A stretch of DNA of 64,000 bases from Annona cherimola (Eukaryota; Streptophyta; Magnoliopsida; Magnoliales; Annonaceae), in assembly GCA_030490835.1 (NCBI GenBank), contig CM059973.1, forward strand, positions 61,818,008 through 61,882,007, given 5' to 3'. Position 1 is the stretch's first letter. Each line of letters begins with the position of its first letter. The notes beneath the pieces are model-generated. The model was not told the DNA's origin. It did not search any database and worked only from the letters and a program-made list of their open reading frames with translations. Position numbers and translations under genes: made by a program. Positions 52,795 to 64,000 of the stretch are shown here, in pieces.

Positions 52795-54509
52795 GCTAAC
52801 CTCCACCTTTAGCAAATAGTCATCATATTTCACCGAAAAGTCCTGCAGTAATCCCAGAATTGTGAAGCTAAGGGGCTAGATGAAACTACCTTGTATAAGC
52901 ATGTTCACATCGTACAATCTAAAGATATTCTCAACTAAAACATAAAATATGAATATGAAAGCTAAACAAAATAAACCATCCACACCTCCACCAATCCAAC
53001 ACTGTCAATAATCATAAGTCAATTCTATAATAGTAGTAGTAGTAATAAAAATAATAGTTTTACAAAAAGAAATCCTCAATACATTGGTCATCTATGCCTT
53101 AAATGAAATATTGTCTTAAATCCCACTAATCCTACTAAGTGGCTCACTCATGTATGACTTGATGGATCAAGATCCTTCCTCATCCCTATCTAAGTGCTAA
53201 CCTTATCATGGTATCTCCGTCTTAAAATCTAAAAATATCGACATAAAAAAATGTGAATCCGGGTAAACTCAATAAGTAAGAAAGCAATAAAACTCAAAAT
53301 TGAAAGCAAATAAACATCATTCTTATAAAAATAATTCAAATATAAAAATGCCATACATGCATATGCTCCTTCGTCAATTCATCATATTAATACTCTTCAT
53401 TCCATGCTTATACAAGAAATCACTATCTCAATACTCATGCAATGAAAGTGTTCATTTTCCTAATCAAAGTCACCTTAACGCCCCAATTGACTTACAACCA
53501 TAAAAAAAACATCTTACATGGCTATGTTGAAGTATGCCATGGCTTCCCTCGTCCTCGACTTGCCCAAAAAATCATCATGTATATGTCATTCTCAACATGC
53601 AATAATATACTCATTCATCATGCCCATGCTCGTGTTCTTATTCTAGAACATATCTATCAAACTCAAGTAACTTAAGTAATGTTATTGTCACATCAAAGTC
53701 ATCATTAACTTGAAATAAATTCTCAAATAATTTAACCCAACCAAAATAGCTAAAGACAATCTTCATCCAAAAAAAAGTTAAATTCAAAAAACTACACATC
53801 TCAAGAAAAAGTTTTGATAAAAATGTCACATAAAATATTCAAATCATCTCAAAGCATGCCCATAATGATTACACACCCATAAACATTGAAATAAAAAATG
53901 AACAGATCCTGCTTATCTCCTATATACAATTTTTAAAGCTACACGAAAACAATAATAGTGGTCTTAAATAGCATTCTAAAAATATTTTCATTAATCTTAT
54001 TAGCAAATACCTCATTTTCTCAATCCCAAGTCCCAAACACCTTTCTTGAGATACTATTTTTTTAAAATTATCATTATATTTTATCATAAAATATTGTTCT
54101 AAGGTTATCCATCTAGGTTTTATGCTCATATTTCATCTCTATGAAAAAAATCTCTTTCTCTATCCAATTAAAGCTTAAAACATCTAACCCAACACCACAA
54201 AATCATACAGAATAATTCCCAAATCATCACAATATATTAAATAGGCAGATAAAATGAAGAAAACAAATCGAGAAGAACTTGCTTACCTAGCTTTTGCCCC
54301 CATTTTTTTTCCAAATTTACTAAGTTTCAGACCCTTTTAAAACTATCTTTTTGAAATTCTAATCCATCCAAATGCATGAATCCATAACTTGACCTTCCAA
54401 ATCCTCCCTTCTTTCTTCATTTTTCTTCCCTGTATTTCTCCTCTCCTATCTTCTTTTCTCTCTCTTCTCTCTATTTTTTCTTAAACTTTGCTGCTTTTGT
54501 AATTGTTTG
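52795..54509 (-). repeat. LTR copy B of the decayed Gypsy element (5' LTR on the minus strand)
   Basis: Matches copy A as described there. The outer end is interrupted by the solo LTR at 54510 and may resume at 56149. It includes a (TAG)n stretch at ~53029. Confidence 0.55.
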
Positions 54510-56143
54510 TGTTGGGTCCCGAATAGATGGCAAAACCCAAGAGGGGAGGGGTGAATTGGGTTCTTAAAAATTTCTTTGGTAACTTAAAAACTTAACCCCT
54601 TGTAGAATTAATCCCCTTGAATGAGGAAACTGAATGGAAAGCAAAGTAATAAAGAGAGCAGAAATAAAAGCAAGTAGACAAGGATTTTATAGTGGTTCGG
54701 GCAACCTCCCTACTCCACTCTTCCAAGCTCACACTCCTTGTGACTTGGGTTCCACTATTGTATTCCGCGAATACAACTAGAGCCTCTTGCTCTCTTCTAG
54801 ATTCTAGCTCTAGGGGGCATATACAACCAGAGCCTCTTGCTCTCTTCTAGATTCTAGCTCTAGGGGGCATCAAACACTTAGCACAAGTAGGTGATGAGTC
54901 ACACTCCAATCACACACTACTTTGCTACCACTTGATCTTAGCTACCCAAGCTAAATCAAGTTCAATACAAACAAATAATTAAAGAAAGAAATCTACACTT
55001 TACAGATGTGTAGCAACACTTTAATGCAGAGAGAAGAACTTGAAGAATAGGCTTTGAAGATTCAGATGATGAGCTTTTTGCAGTTTGAAGCAGAGTTCTT
55101 CTTCTTTGAGTGGCTTTATCTCTTTAGAGCTCTTGAATGTAGTAGTTAAGCACACTTAATGATTCTCAGCTACTTCCCTCGTCCACCATGAATGCTATTT
55201 ATAATTTTGGAGGGAATCCGAACGTTAGAAGGTAGGTGGCGCGCATTTAATGCGCCAACGTTCAAATTAATTCCGACCGTTGCGACCCAAGTCGCAGGTG
55301 GAGTCAACTTGGCCTGCGACTTGGCTTCCAAGTCGCACCTGGAGTCGACTTCGTGTGCGACTCCAGTTCTTCAGATTTCCAAGTCCGAGTCTGGGTCAAC
55401 TTGGCCTTCAGTCCTCAACTCAAGTCGATCCTGGAGTCGACTTGGGTTGCGACTTGGCGTGGTCTTTTGCAAGAACACCTTGATCTTCTTGAACTGGCTT
55501 GTACTTTGTTAAATTGGTCTTCATGACTTGGATATTTCTTCATTTAGAATAAGCTTGAAGATTAGCTTTGGACTTGATAGACTTGATTTGAACTTTGAAT
55601 ATAAATCTTAGCTTTTGATCTTCAAGAAACTTCAGTTGCTTTTTGAGAATGAACTTTGCATCTTATTTGGATTTGATAAATTCCAAATGGATCCTTGGAA
55701 TAAGATTGAAACTTCAATCTTCAAGTCTGAACTCCTCAAGTCGAAGTTGGAGTCGACCTCGTCTGCGACTTCGCCCAAGTCGCACCTGGAGTCGACTTCG
55801 CCTGCGACTTCGTCATGTCTGTTTCCACTTTTTCAACTCTGGATGCTTGAAGTCGATGCTGGATTCGACTTCGTCTGCGACTTGGTTTCCTAAGTTGCAC
55901 CTGGAGTCGACTTGGCCTGCGACTTCACTTGTTCTTCTCCCCTTTTCAGCTCTGGACAGATTTGACTTCTTGAAGTCGATCTTGGAGTCGACTTGGTATA
56001 CGACTTGGCTTCCATACTTGATTTTCTTCAAATGAATATTCCTTAAACATTTCCACAAACTTGTTAGTAGCCAAGACTTACTCAAATTTAGTTTGTTAAT
56101 CATCAAAACATAGATTTAGCTAGTTTTCCACATATTTCCAACA
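54510..56143 (-). mobile_element. Sirevirus solo LTR, minus strand, TSD GTTTG
   Basis: On the minus strand it starts TGTTGGAAATATGTGG and ends CGGGACCCAACA. It contains the GTCGAC array (55290-55990), TATAAATAG (55203-55195) and the U5 end matching the other Sirevirus LTRs. GTTTG occurs at 54505-54509 and 56144-56148, a perfect TSD. At 1,634 bp without internal region it is a solo LTR. A 50-bp unit (54771-54820) is tandemly repeated at 54821-54870 with one mismatch. It inserted into LTR copy B of the decayed Gypsy element. Confidence 0.9.
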
Positions 56144-56148
56144 GTTTG

Positions 56149-56582
56149 TGCCTAGGGGATATAGATGGGATGGGTTTAGAAGGATCTAGGAAAAAATTAC
56201 AAAAATCCTTCTTAGAAATTGGAGATTTACGTAAGGTAAGTTATACGAGATATATGGTTATAACTAGGCTAAACTATATATTATAAAAGCTCATCCCCAC
56301 ATCATCTGATGTAGAACTTAAACTATAAAAATTTTGATATTTGGAAAAGAAAATTTCCTTGCAAGAAATTAAAACTCAGTTGCTGATAATTTGCAGCACA
56401 ATCCGTACAACAAACATTAATAAGAAATTTGATTGTTAATAGTTTATGATTTTTTCTTTTATGTAAGAAAATTTTTATTTAATCGCAAAAATATTATAAA
56501 TTAGAAAAAATTTCCTTATCTATGAAAGCATCATCATAAACAAGGAAACTTTTCCTTATAGATAAAGAGAGATGATGTTGTG
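56149..56582. other. Unassigned sequence right of the solo LTR
   Basis: May include the end of LTR copy B. Has inverted 'aaggaaa(c)ttttccttat(ag/c)' text around 56505-56565. No gene. Confidence 0.35.
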
Positions 56583-56932
56583 AGCACGAGTTAAGTAAAT
56601 GACTTACTTAACACACCTCAAAAAGCTTATTTAAATTTTTTTCTTTTTTCTTCATATACTTGTTTATCTAAGTATATTTAACATATGAACAAATTTTTAT
56701 AATTTTTGAATATGTATATATTTTTTGGAATTTTTTAAACATAAGATTATTTTAGCTACTTAAAATACTCTATCTTTAAAAATCTCAAAAAATATATACA
56801 TATATCCAAAAATGGTAAAACTTAGTTTATATATTAAATATATCTATATTAACAAGTTATGGGAAAAAAATAAAAAAGTGTTTAAAATGAGCTTTTTGAT
56901 GTGGGCTAAGTCAGTCATTTACTTGCGCTAGC
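56583..56932. mobile_element. Fold-back MITE
   Basis: TTAAGTAAATGACTTACTTA...TCAAAAAGCTT (~56591-56627) faces the inverse AGCTTTTTGATGTGGGCTAA...CATTTACTTG (~56890-56926). The AT-rich core is shared with 49725, 58231 and 59742. Confidence 0.65.
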
Positions 56933-57089
56933 TAACAAGATAATTTCTCATAGATAAAAGCATCGTCTTAAGCAAGAATTTTTTTCCTTACATATGCAAT
57001 TTCCTTACTAATAAAGATTTTTCTTGCTAATAAAGGTTGTAAAAATATTTTTCTTATAGTGTTATCCATTTCATTTAGGGTAATTTGTT

Positions 57090-57770
57090 GATATACCTAC
57101 TTAGTTTAACGTTAATTACTGATATACTCATATTGTTTCACAAATTGTGTATTACCTCCACAAAGTTTTAAAAAAATTGCTTTCGTACCCATATTAATGG
57201 CTAATATTTAACGGTAGTATATGATCTCTTAAATAAAAAGGATAATTGCAGATATACTCACATAGTTTGACGTTAATTACTGATATAACTACATTGTTTC
57301 ATAAATTGCATATTTTCCCCCACAAAGTTTTGCCAAACTTGCTAGCGTACCCATGATATCTCTTTGTTGTCAAAAACTATTAACATGTGTATTTAAATTT
57401 TGAATAATGACAGAAATGACTATATTTAAAGCTATATTAGAACCTCATAATTTATAAAACACTCTATTATGTAGGTTGAAAGGGATTTACTTGAGGAATA
57501 ACATGTTAGCGGTTAATATGGATATGTAAGAAATTTTGGTAAAACTTTGTGGGGTAGGTATATGGGCAATTAGTGTCAAATTAAGTGAGCATATCAGCAA
57601 ATTATACCTTTTTAATTAATAGCAGTTAAATATTAACCGTTGACATGAGTTCACAAATAATTTTGATAAAACTTTATAGGGTGATATGCAATTTATGAAA
57701 CAATGTGGGTATATTATCAATTAACATCAAACTAAATTGATATATCAGTAAATTACTTTTTTATACATCC
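57090..57770. repeat. Inverted/tandem repeat of 'gatatac...taatt' type
   Basis: 'gtttaacgttaattactgatat' near 57107, its near copy near 57257, and the inverse 'caattaacatcaaac' near 57720 (with related text near 57570) make a compound fold-back. Similar text flanks the solo LTR at 18456-20258. No coding region. Confidence 0.5.
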
Positions 57771-58230
57771 CGCATATTAGCACAATCGTAGATAACCAAA
57801 TAATGCCAAAAATCATAACTCATCTATGAAGTCCGCCGCTTCATCTCGATCTAAATCATCTTCTACAACATCAACCTTGTTATCATGTTACATGTAATGT
57901 ACTCATAAGTTCTTGTTTCAAACCAACTGTGATTGCCTCAATCTCCATGATTCAATTAGCACATTCAACAATCTAACATTTTCTTATCTACATTATCCAT
58001 AAGGATCACAAAACCTTGGATGATCTTAATTTAAACATCAAAATCTATCAAACATCACAATACCATTAATTTTCATACCTTTCTAGATTCCACAAAAACA
58101 AAGCAAAATTTACCTAATTGGGCCCCAATAATGTGTATACATCCTAAAACATAGGAATTGACACCTAGAACACCAAACAATGGAGTTAATAAAATTGGGT
58201 CAAACATATACTATCTTAATGCAAATTTTG
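57771..58230. other. Unassigned intergenic sequence
   Basis: No gene or element border seen. Confidence 0.4.
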
Positions 58231-58602
58231 ATCCTATGCACTTGGGTGTGTTTAGCTTCAATGCACCCAAGTGCAAATACCCATTTTTTGTAATTTTTTA
58301 AATTTTCATTCAATTATTAATCTAGGTGTATTTAATATTTGTATCAATTTTTATCATTTCTAGAGATTTTTGGATTTTTTTGGATTTTTAAAATAGTGGC
58401 ATTTTTAGTAATTTAAATTTACTAAAATGCTGCTGATTTTTAAAAATAAAAAAAGTCTAAAAATTTACAAAAATGGTAAAATTTGATACACATGTTAAAT
58501 GCACCTAGATTAATAGTTGTGTGAAAGAATTTTCAAAAAAATAAAAAATAAGTATTTACACTCGGGATTCACGGAAGCTAATTAAACTTGGGTGCATAGG
58601 AT
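58231..58602. mobile_element. Fold-back MITE with long inverted ends
   Basis: ATCCTATGCACTTGGGTGTG and the inverse AACTTGGGTGCATAGGAT form the ends; similarity extends about 60 bp inward. The central palindrome is TTTTAGTAATTTAAATTTAC then TAAAATG (~58407-58432). No TSD fixed. Confidence 0.72.
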
Positions 58603-58660
58603 CAGTTTCCATCTTAGTGCACCGTAAATGCACTATAACCAACGTATCTTCTTCTTTTTT

Positions 58661-58964
58661 ACACCACGGCATAGCCTAGTGACAACATTGTGGCATGCGT
58701 GGCTGTGGTCCTGGATCGATTCTGGAGAGAGTCATGTCTCTATTGTAACGATGTAACAAAAAAAGGATATTCTTTTTCTCCATGGCACCCTAGCACCGTA
58801 ATCTCCTCTGTAGCCGGCATTGCTGATCTTCACAACACCCATTGGCGACCATTTGATAGTTCATCAAACCCATCGAGCAGTATTACCTCGTAGTTTCGAC
58901 CAAGATGCCAGTAGCGCTGCGAAAACTCTCCTCTTCTGTCATTTAATTGTGCTAAAAAAAAAAA
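58661..58964 (+). mobile_element. tRNA-derived SINE candidate
   Basis: ATAGCCTAGTGA (~58671) matches Pol III box A at 9 of 10 positions, and GGATCGATTCT (58713-58723) matches box B at 9 of 11, ~31 bp apart. About 300 bp on is an A11 run (58954-58964). TSD not identified. A chance reading frame (58690-58893) is not a gene. Confidence 0.5.
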
Positions 58965-59741
58965 TTGTATTAAAATTTTATTTTATAAAGCTATGTTCTT
59001 AGTTGTCACATCCCTGACTTCCCCTTTCAGCCCTTTGACCATTCCATTGCTCAATTATTTTCTCTTGACCCAATATTCAGCCTTCTTAAGTGGCTGCAAC
59101 TAACCACGATAGAAGTTGCCACCAAGAGATTTGTTGGGTTTTTTTTTTCCCCCCAAAATATGCCAATTTTAAACCTAAGAGGGAGTAGTGGGGCTCCTTT
59201 TGTAAAGAAACGTAATAAAAAAAAAAAAAAAATTTGAGTTGGTCAGAGGTCCGAGTGTGCAGCCACCCTAAGGGTTAGCCCCAAGTGTGGGATGGGTATG
59301 TATAACATTCGTTATCAAAAACTCATCGCTGTCTATCGTCTTCCTCCAAGTCTGACAAAACTCAACAGCCAAACACGCCATCAGCAAAATCAGGCCGCCT
59401 CCTTTATCATGGCTAGGTCGGTGTGTTGTTGCTAAGCCGTTACCCATCGACATCGTTAGCCATGATTCTCTAGCAGCCCTTCTAGCTCCGGTGAACCGCC
59501 CTTGGAAAGCCAATCCAATTCCTTTTTTTAAAATAAAAATAAAAATTGTATTTATATATTATATTATCTCAACTAGTATTATATTCAAACATCTGAGATA
59601 ATCTTACAACTTATTAAAAATATTCTACAAACTTTCTTACTCATAATATTCTATAATTATCTTACTAATATTGCTATTTTTTCTTATTATTCCAACTTAG
59701 TAGACACTTTCACAGAAGATAGGGAGAATAACGCCACCACT
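58965..59741. other. Unassigned, with homopolymer runs
   Basis: T10C6-like run near 59140 and an A15 run near 59218-59232. The minus-strand frame 59268-59513 has no recognisable domain. Confidence 0.4.
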
Positions 59742-60078
59742 CAATGCTCTCGGGTGTACTTCATCCATTTTTTTAATTTTTTTGAAATTTTTTTTACAGA
59801 AATGTTAATCTAAGTGTATTTAACATGTGTATAAATTTGTATCATTTTTGGAATTTTTTAGATATTTTATTCGGATTTTTTAAAATCAGTAGCGTTTTTA
59901 GTAATTTAAAATTACTAAAATGTCGCTGATTTTTAAAAATTCGAAATAAATATATAAAAATCTCCAAAAATGGTAAAAATTGATACACATGTTAAATACA
60001 CTTAGATTAACAAGTTCATGAAAAAATTTTGAAAAAAAAAGTTAAAAACTAAGTATATGCGTCCATGAGCATTGAGGC
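59742..60078. mobile_element. Fold-back MITE, same family as 58231
   Basis: CAATGCTCTCGGGTGTACTT faces the inverse ATATGCGTCCATGAGCATTG. The central palindrome TTTTTAGTAATTTAAAATTA then CTAAAATG (~59894-59920) and flanking text 'tgtatttaacatgtgtat' match 58231-58602 closely. Confidence 0.7.
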
Positions 60079-60500
60079 TCAATGCTCCCAGATGCATGTA
60101 ACCAGCCCCACTGAATGCCGCTGCATAACCATGCAAAACACCCTATTGCTTTTCGAATTGCCGTCTTCAACACAGTGAAAAATTTTTGATTACCATCGAG
60201 GCAAACCCTTGGTGGCAAATCCAATCCAATTCCTTAATTCAATTTAATTCCTTTGAGCCACAGGCACATTGAAATCACTTTCAACATAAAGGGACCATAC
60301 CTAAATTTGACATTCGCCCATCGTGGGTTTTCACATTCACAGCTTATGATGAGTTTTCGGTACATTATAAAGAATCCGGTTTCGGTGCAAACGTTTGCAC
60401 GATGGGCTCAGCGTGAAAATGACATATCCACCGTCTATTCAGAAAATACGGCTGAGATTTGCGGGGGCTAAAATGAAAAAGAAACATTGCCTACACGTGT
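60079..60500. other. Unassigned flank before candidate exon
   Basis: No gene recognised; could be the promoter side of the gene suggested at 60501-60813. Confidence 0.35.
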
Positions 60501-60813
60501 GTGAATATTTGTTGGAAGCTTCCAAACATGCTTCTTGTTGAAGCCATCGGTTGGACAAAACAGAGAGCAAGCAGAGGACGACAGAAGAAAGGAGCGAGAG
60601 AAGCCGGCGCCGAACCCAAATTTGCTCACGTGATTCACCGTTGCCGCCATAGGAAAAGAGGAGTGAAGATGAGAGAAGGGGAGGAGAAGAAGAAGGAGAA
60701 AAGAGGAAGGGAGAAGGGAAGAAGTGGGAGGAGGGAAAGGAGGAGGTCCATGCCATCATGTTGGCAATCCATGCCTCCGTCGCCGCCACCTCCTCCACTG
60801 CCAATGACTGTAG
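60501..60813 (+). other. Candidate first exon or 5' UTR of a plus-strand gene
   Basis: GC-richer than its surroundings. An open stretch becomes Lys/Glu/Arg-rich across a purine tract (60655-60750), then Pro-rich (MPPSPPPPPLPMTV), followed by a strong donor consensus TAG|GTAAGAAGG at 60814. AT-rich, intron-like sequence follows. Low complexity makes coding doubtful; a 5' untranslated exon is as likely. I recognise no protein family. Confidence 0.3.
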
Positions 60814-61060
60814 GTAAGAAGGAAATGGACTTTTTTGTGGGGTTTTCGGATTTTTCTCCTAAATCATGTTAAAATCATCGAGTTTTGTTTATATTTAAGA
60901 AAATCTATATGAAAGAGAAATTATGAAGAAGAAAAAGGGATTTGGATTAAATAGTGATGAGGGTATATTGGGGTTTTGAATTTCTATTTTTGTTGTATAT
61001 TAATCATATAAATCATTTAGGAATGTGTAAATCTTGATTCTTATGCGTGAAATCAGGTAT

Positions 61061-64000
61061 TTATGAAAGAATTAGATCTTACGTTAAGCTTTAGAAAATG
61101 ATCAGGTAGAGAAAACGTAAATTAGGCGTAGAGCTTTTACTTTTATCATGCCTTAGACGATTTAGGGGTGATTTTTGGACTAATTTCATGTTGAAAATTT
61201 GTTATAAAAATTTGGAGGTTGAGATCTATTTCAGTCAGGTATAAATCTCAAGTTTTCAACTCATTGTTCTAACATTTAACAATCATGTAATCATTTGATC
61301 TGTTTTCATTTTTAGTATGGAATAAAGCCTATTTTCATTGGCGTTGAATAACTGGTAGAGATCTTTCTTTGTTTTCTTTGAATTTTTTTGTCCTATGATT
61401 TTTATTCTATTTTACATCTGTTTAAAATAATTGAAATTTTAATTTTTGTTTTTATTTTTCTGTCCCCTATGAATGCATGAACTTGGATATGGCAAGGATG
61501 CATCTTCGTTTTCATGTCTTGAACTAAGTTCGGTGATCTAATTTTGCAGTCAGTTCCCATCCCTGTTCTTATTTCTAACATGGAATAAAGCCAGCTTTCT
61601 TTGACACTGAATAAATGGTAGGATCTCCATGTTTGTTCTATATTTTTCATCCCGCAATTTCTGTTTGGTTTTTTATGAAAGAATTAGATCTTATGTTAAG
61701 CTTTAGAAAATGATCAGGTAGAGAAAACGTAAATTAGGCGTAGAGCTTTTACTTTTATCATGCCTTAGACGATTTAGGGGTGATTTTTGGACTAATTTCA
61801 TGTAGAAAATTTGTTATAAAAATTTGGAGGTTGAGATCTATTTCAGTCAGGTATAAATCTCAAGTTTTCAACTCATTGTTCTAACATTTAACAATCATGT
61901 AATCATTTGATCTGTTTTCATTTTTAGTATGGAATAAAGCCTATTTTCATTGGCGTTGAATAACTGGTAGAGATCTTTCTTTGTTTTCTTTGAATTTTTT
62001 TGTCCTATGATTTTTATTCTATTTTACATCTGTTTAGAATAATTGAAATTTTATTTTTTGTTTTTATTTTTCTGTCCCCTATGAATGCATGAACTTGGAT
62101 ATGGCAAGGATGCATCTTCGTTTTCATGTCTTGAACTAAGTTCGGTGATCTAATTTTGCAGTCAGTTCCCATCCCTGTTCTTATTTCTAACATGGAATAA
62201 AGCCAGCTTTCTTTGACACTGAATAAATGGTAGGATCTCCATGTTTGTTCTATATTTTTCATCCCGCAATTTCTGTTTGGTTTTTTATGAAAGAATTAGA
62301 TCTTATGTTAAGCCTTAGAAAATGATCAGGTAGAGAAAACGTAAATTAGGCGTAGAGCTTTTACTTTTATCATGCCTTAGACGATTTAGGGGTGATTTTT
62401 GGACTAATTTCATGTTGAAAATTTGTTATAAAAATTTGGAGGTTGAGATCTATTTCAGTCAGGTATAAATCTCAAGTTTTCAACTCATTGTTCTAACATT
62501 TAACAATCATGTAATCATTTGATCTGTTTTCATTTTTAGTATGGAATAAAGCCTATTTTCATTGGCGTTGAATAACTGGTAGAGATCTTTCTTTGTTTTC
62601 TTTGAATTTTTTTGTCCTATGATTTTTATTCTATTTTACATCTGTTTAGAATAATTGAAATTTTATTTTTTGTTTTTATTTTTCTGTCCCCTATGAATGC
62701 ATGAACTTGGATATGGCAAGGATGCATCTTCGTTTTCATGTCTTGAACTAAGTTCGGTGATCTAATTTTGCAGTCAGTTCCCATCCCTGTTCTTATTTCT
62801 AACATGGAATAAAGCCAGCTTTCTTTGACACTGAATAAATGGTAGGATCTCCATGTTTGTTCTATATTTTTCATCCCGCAATTTCTGTTTGGTTTTTTAT
62901 GAAAGAATTAGATCTTATGTTAAGCCTTAGAAAATGATCAGGTAGAGAAAACGTAAATTAGGCGTAGAGCTTTTACTTTTATCATGCCTTAGACGATTTA
63001 GGGGTGATTTTTGGACTAATTTCATGTTGAAAATTTGTTATAAAAATTTGGAGGTTGAGATCTATTTAAGTCAGGTATAAATCTCAAGTTTTCAACTCAT
63101 TGTTCTAACATTTAACAATCATGTAATCATTTGATCTGTTTTCATTTTTAGTATGGAATAAAGCCTATTTTCATTGGCGTTGAATAACTGGTAGAGATCT
63201 TTCTTTGTTTTCTTTGAATTTTTTTGTCCTATGATTTTTATTCTATTTTACATCTGTTTAGAATAATTGAAATTTTATTTTTTGTTTTTATTTTTCTGTC
63301 CCCTATGAATGCATGAACTTGGATATGGCAAGGATGCATCTTCGTTTTCATGTCTTGAACTAAGTTCGGTGATCTAATTTTGCAGTCAGTTCCCATCCCT
63401 GTTCTTATTTCTAACATGGAATAAAGCCAGCTTTCTTTGACACTGAATAAATGGTAGGATCTCCATGTTTGTTCTATATTTTTCATCCCGCAATTTCTGT
63501 TTGGTTTTTTATGAAAGAATTAGATCTTATGTTAAGCCTTAGAAAATGATCAGGTAGAGAAAACGTAAATTAGGCGTAGAGCTTTTACTTTTATCATGCC
63601 TTAGACGATTTAGGGGTGATTTTTGGACTAATTTCATGTTGAAAATTTGTTATAAAAATTTGGAGGTTGAGATCTATTTCAGTCAGGTATAAATCTCAAG
63701 TTTTCAACTCATTGTTCTAACATTTAACAATCATGTAATCATTTGATCTGTTTTCATTTTTAGTATGGAATAAAGCCTATTTTCATTGGCGTTGAATAAC
63801 TGGTAGAGATCTTTCTTTGTTTTCTTTGAATTTTTTTGTCCTATGATTTTTATTCTATTTTACATCTGTTTAGAATAATTGAAATTTTATTTTTTGTTTT
63901 TATTTTTCTGTCCCCTATGAATGCATGAACTTGGATATGGCAAGGATGCATCTTCGTTTTCATGTCTTGAACTAAGTTCGGTGATCTAATTTTGCAGTCA
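61061..64000. repeat. 612-bp tandem repeat, 4.8 copies, running off the window
   Basis: Units start at 61061, 61673, 62285, 62897 and 63509 with no length change and only a few substitutions between copies (for example GCTTTAG in units 1-2, GCCTTAG in units 3-5). Each unit holds two diverged half-copies about 260 bp apart, both built on ATGGAATAAAGCC (61318 and 61579 in unit 1). The recurring minus-strand 82-codon frame is a by-product of the repeat, with no recognised domain. Confidence 0.95.

Noticed and set aside
60439..60804. 121-codon minus-strand frame
   Set aside because: Reverse of a purine tract giving Ser/Phe/Pro-rich low complexity; no family recognised.
61402..63486. Four identical 82-codon minus-strand frames as a tandem gene family
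   Set aside because: They follow the 612-bp period exactly, have no recognised domain and contain intron-like text; by-products of the repeat.

Overview
The window is nuclear DNA of a flowering plant. It is AT-rich and made mostly of transposable elements: Sirevirus-type Copia elements, Gypsy elements, L1-type LINEs and hAT-like MITEs. It holds one host gene with GT-AG introns that encodes a plant-specific transporter. I cannot name the species from sequence alone.

Host gene. On the minus strand, seven short exons between 35899 and 5680 join in frame into a 366-residue WAT1-related (nodulin MtN21/UMAMIT, EamA-type) membrane transporter. Every junction is GT-AG, the phases agree and no premature stop appears. 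The gene covers about 30.2 kb because introns 2 and 5 are 13,656 and 13,256 bp long and packed with transposons. Intron 5 holds a 10-kb Sirevirus (7985-17992, TSD TGGGA) and a solo LTR (18456-20258, TSD TTGTC). Intron 2 holds nested hAT-like MITEs (24069-25369 and 24698-25252, both with perfect 8-bp TSDs), another MITE at 26074-26911, and an internally deleted Sirevirus (27470-31625, TSD TTATG). Both Sireviruses lie antisense to the gene.

3' flank of the gene (1-5679): the end of a hAT-like MITE, a decayed LINE RNase H region on the minus strand, a 5'-truncated L1-type LINE with an 11-bp TSD, and a possible SINE head.

5' flank of the gene (35900-64000): a Gypsy element without pol (36230-42632, TSD CACGG/CATGG, tRNA-Asp-type primer site) that carries an extra ORF; two hAT-like MITEs; a very decayed Tekay/Del-like Gypsy element on the minus strand with a Copia pol fragment in the opposite orientation; a minus-strand Sirevirus solo LTR (54510-56143, TSD GTTTG); several fold-back MITEs of one family; a SINE candidate; and a 612-bp tandem array (61061 to the window end, 4.8 copies) beside a candidate first exon.

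The most unusual observation is a shared layout in the intact-length Sirevirus and the Gypsy element, which belong to different superfamilies. Each has a GC-rich palindrome motif in the LTR and again inside the element, then a pyrimidine-rich 5'-UTR-like leader, a third ORF with a similar order of blocks and a helical C-terminus, and two polypurine tracts separated by a spacer before the 3' LTR. All coding regions of these elements are broken by stops or frame changes; only the transporter gene looks functional.
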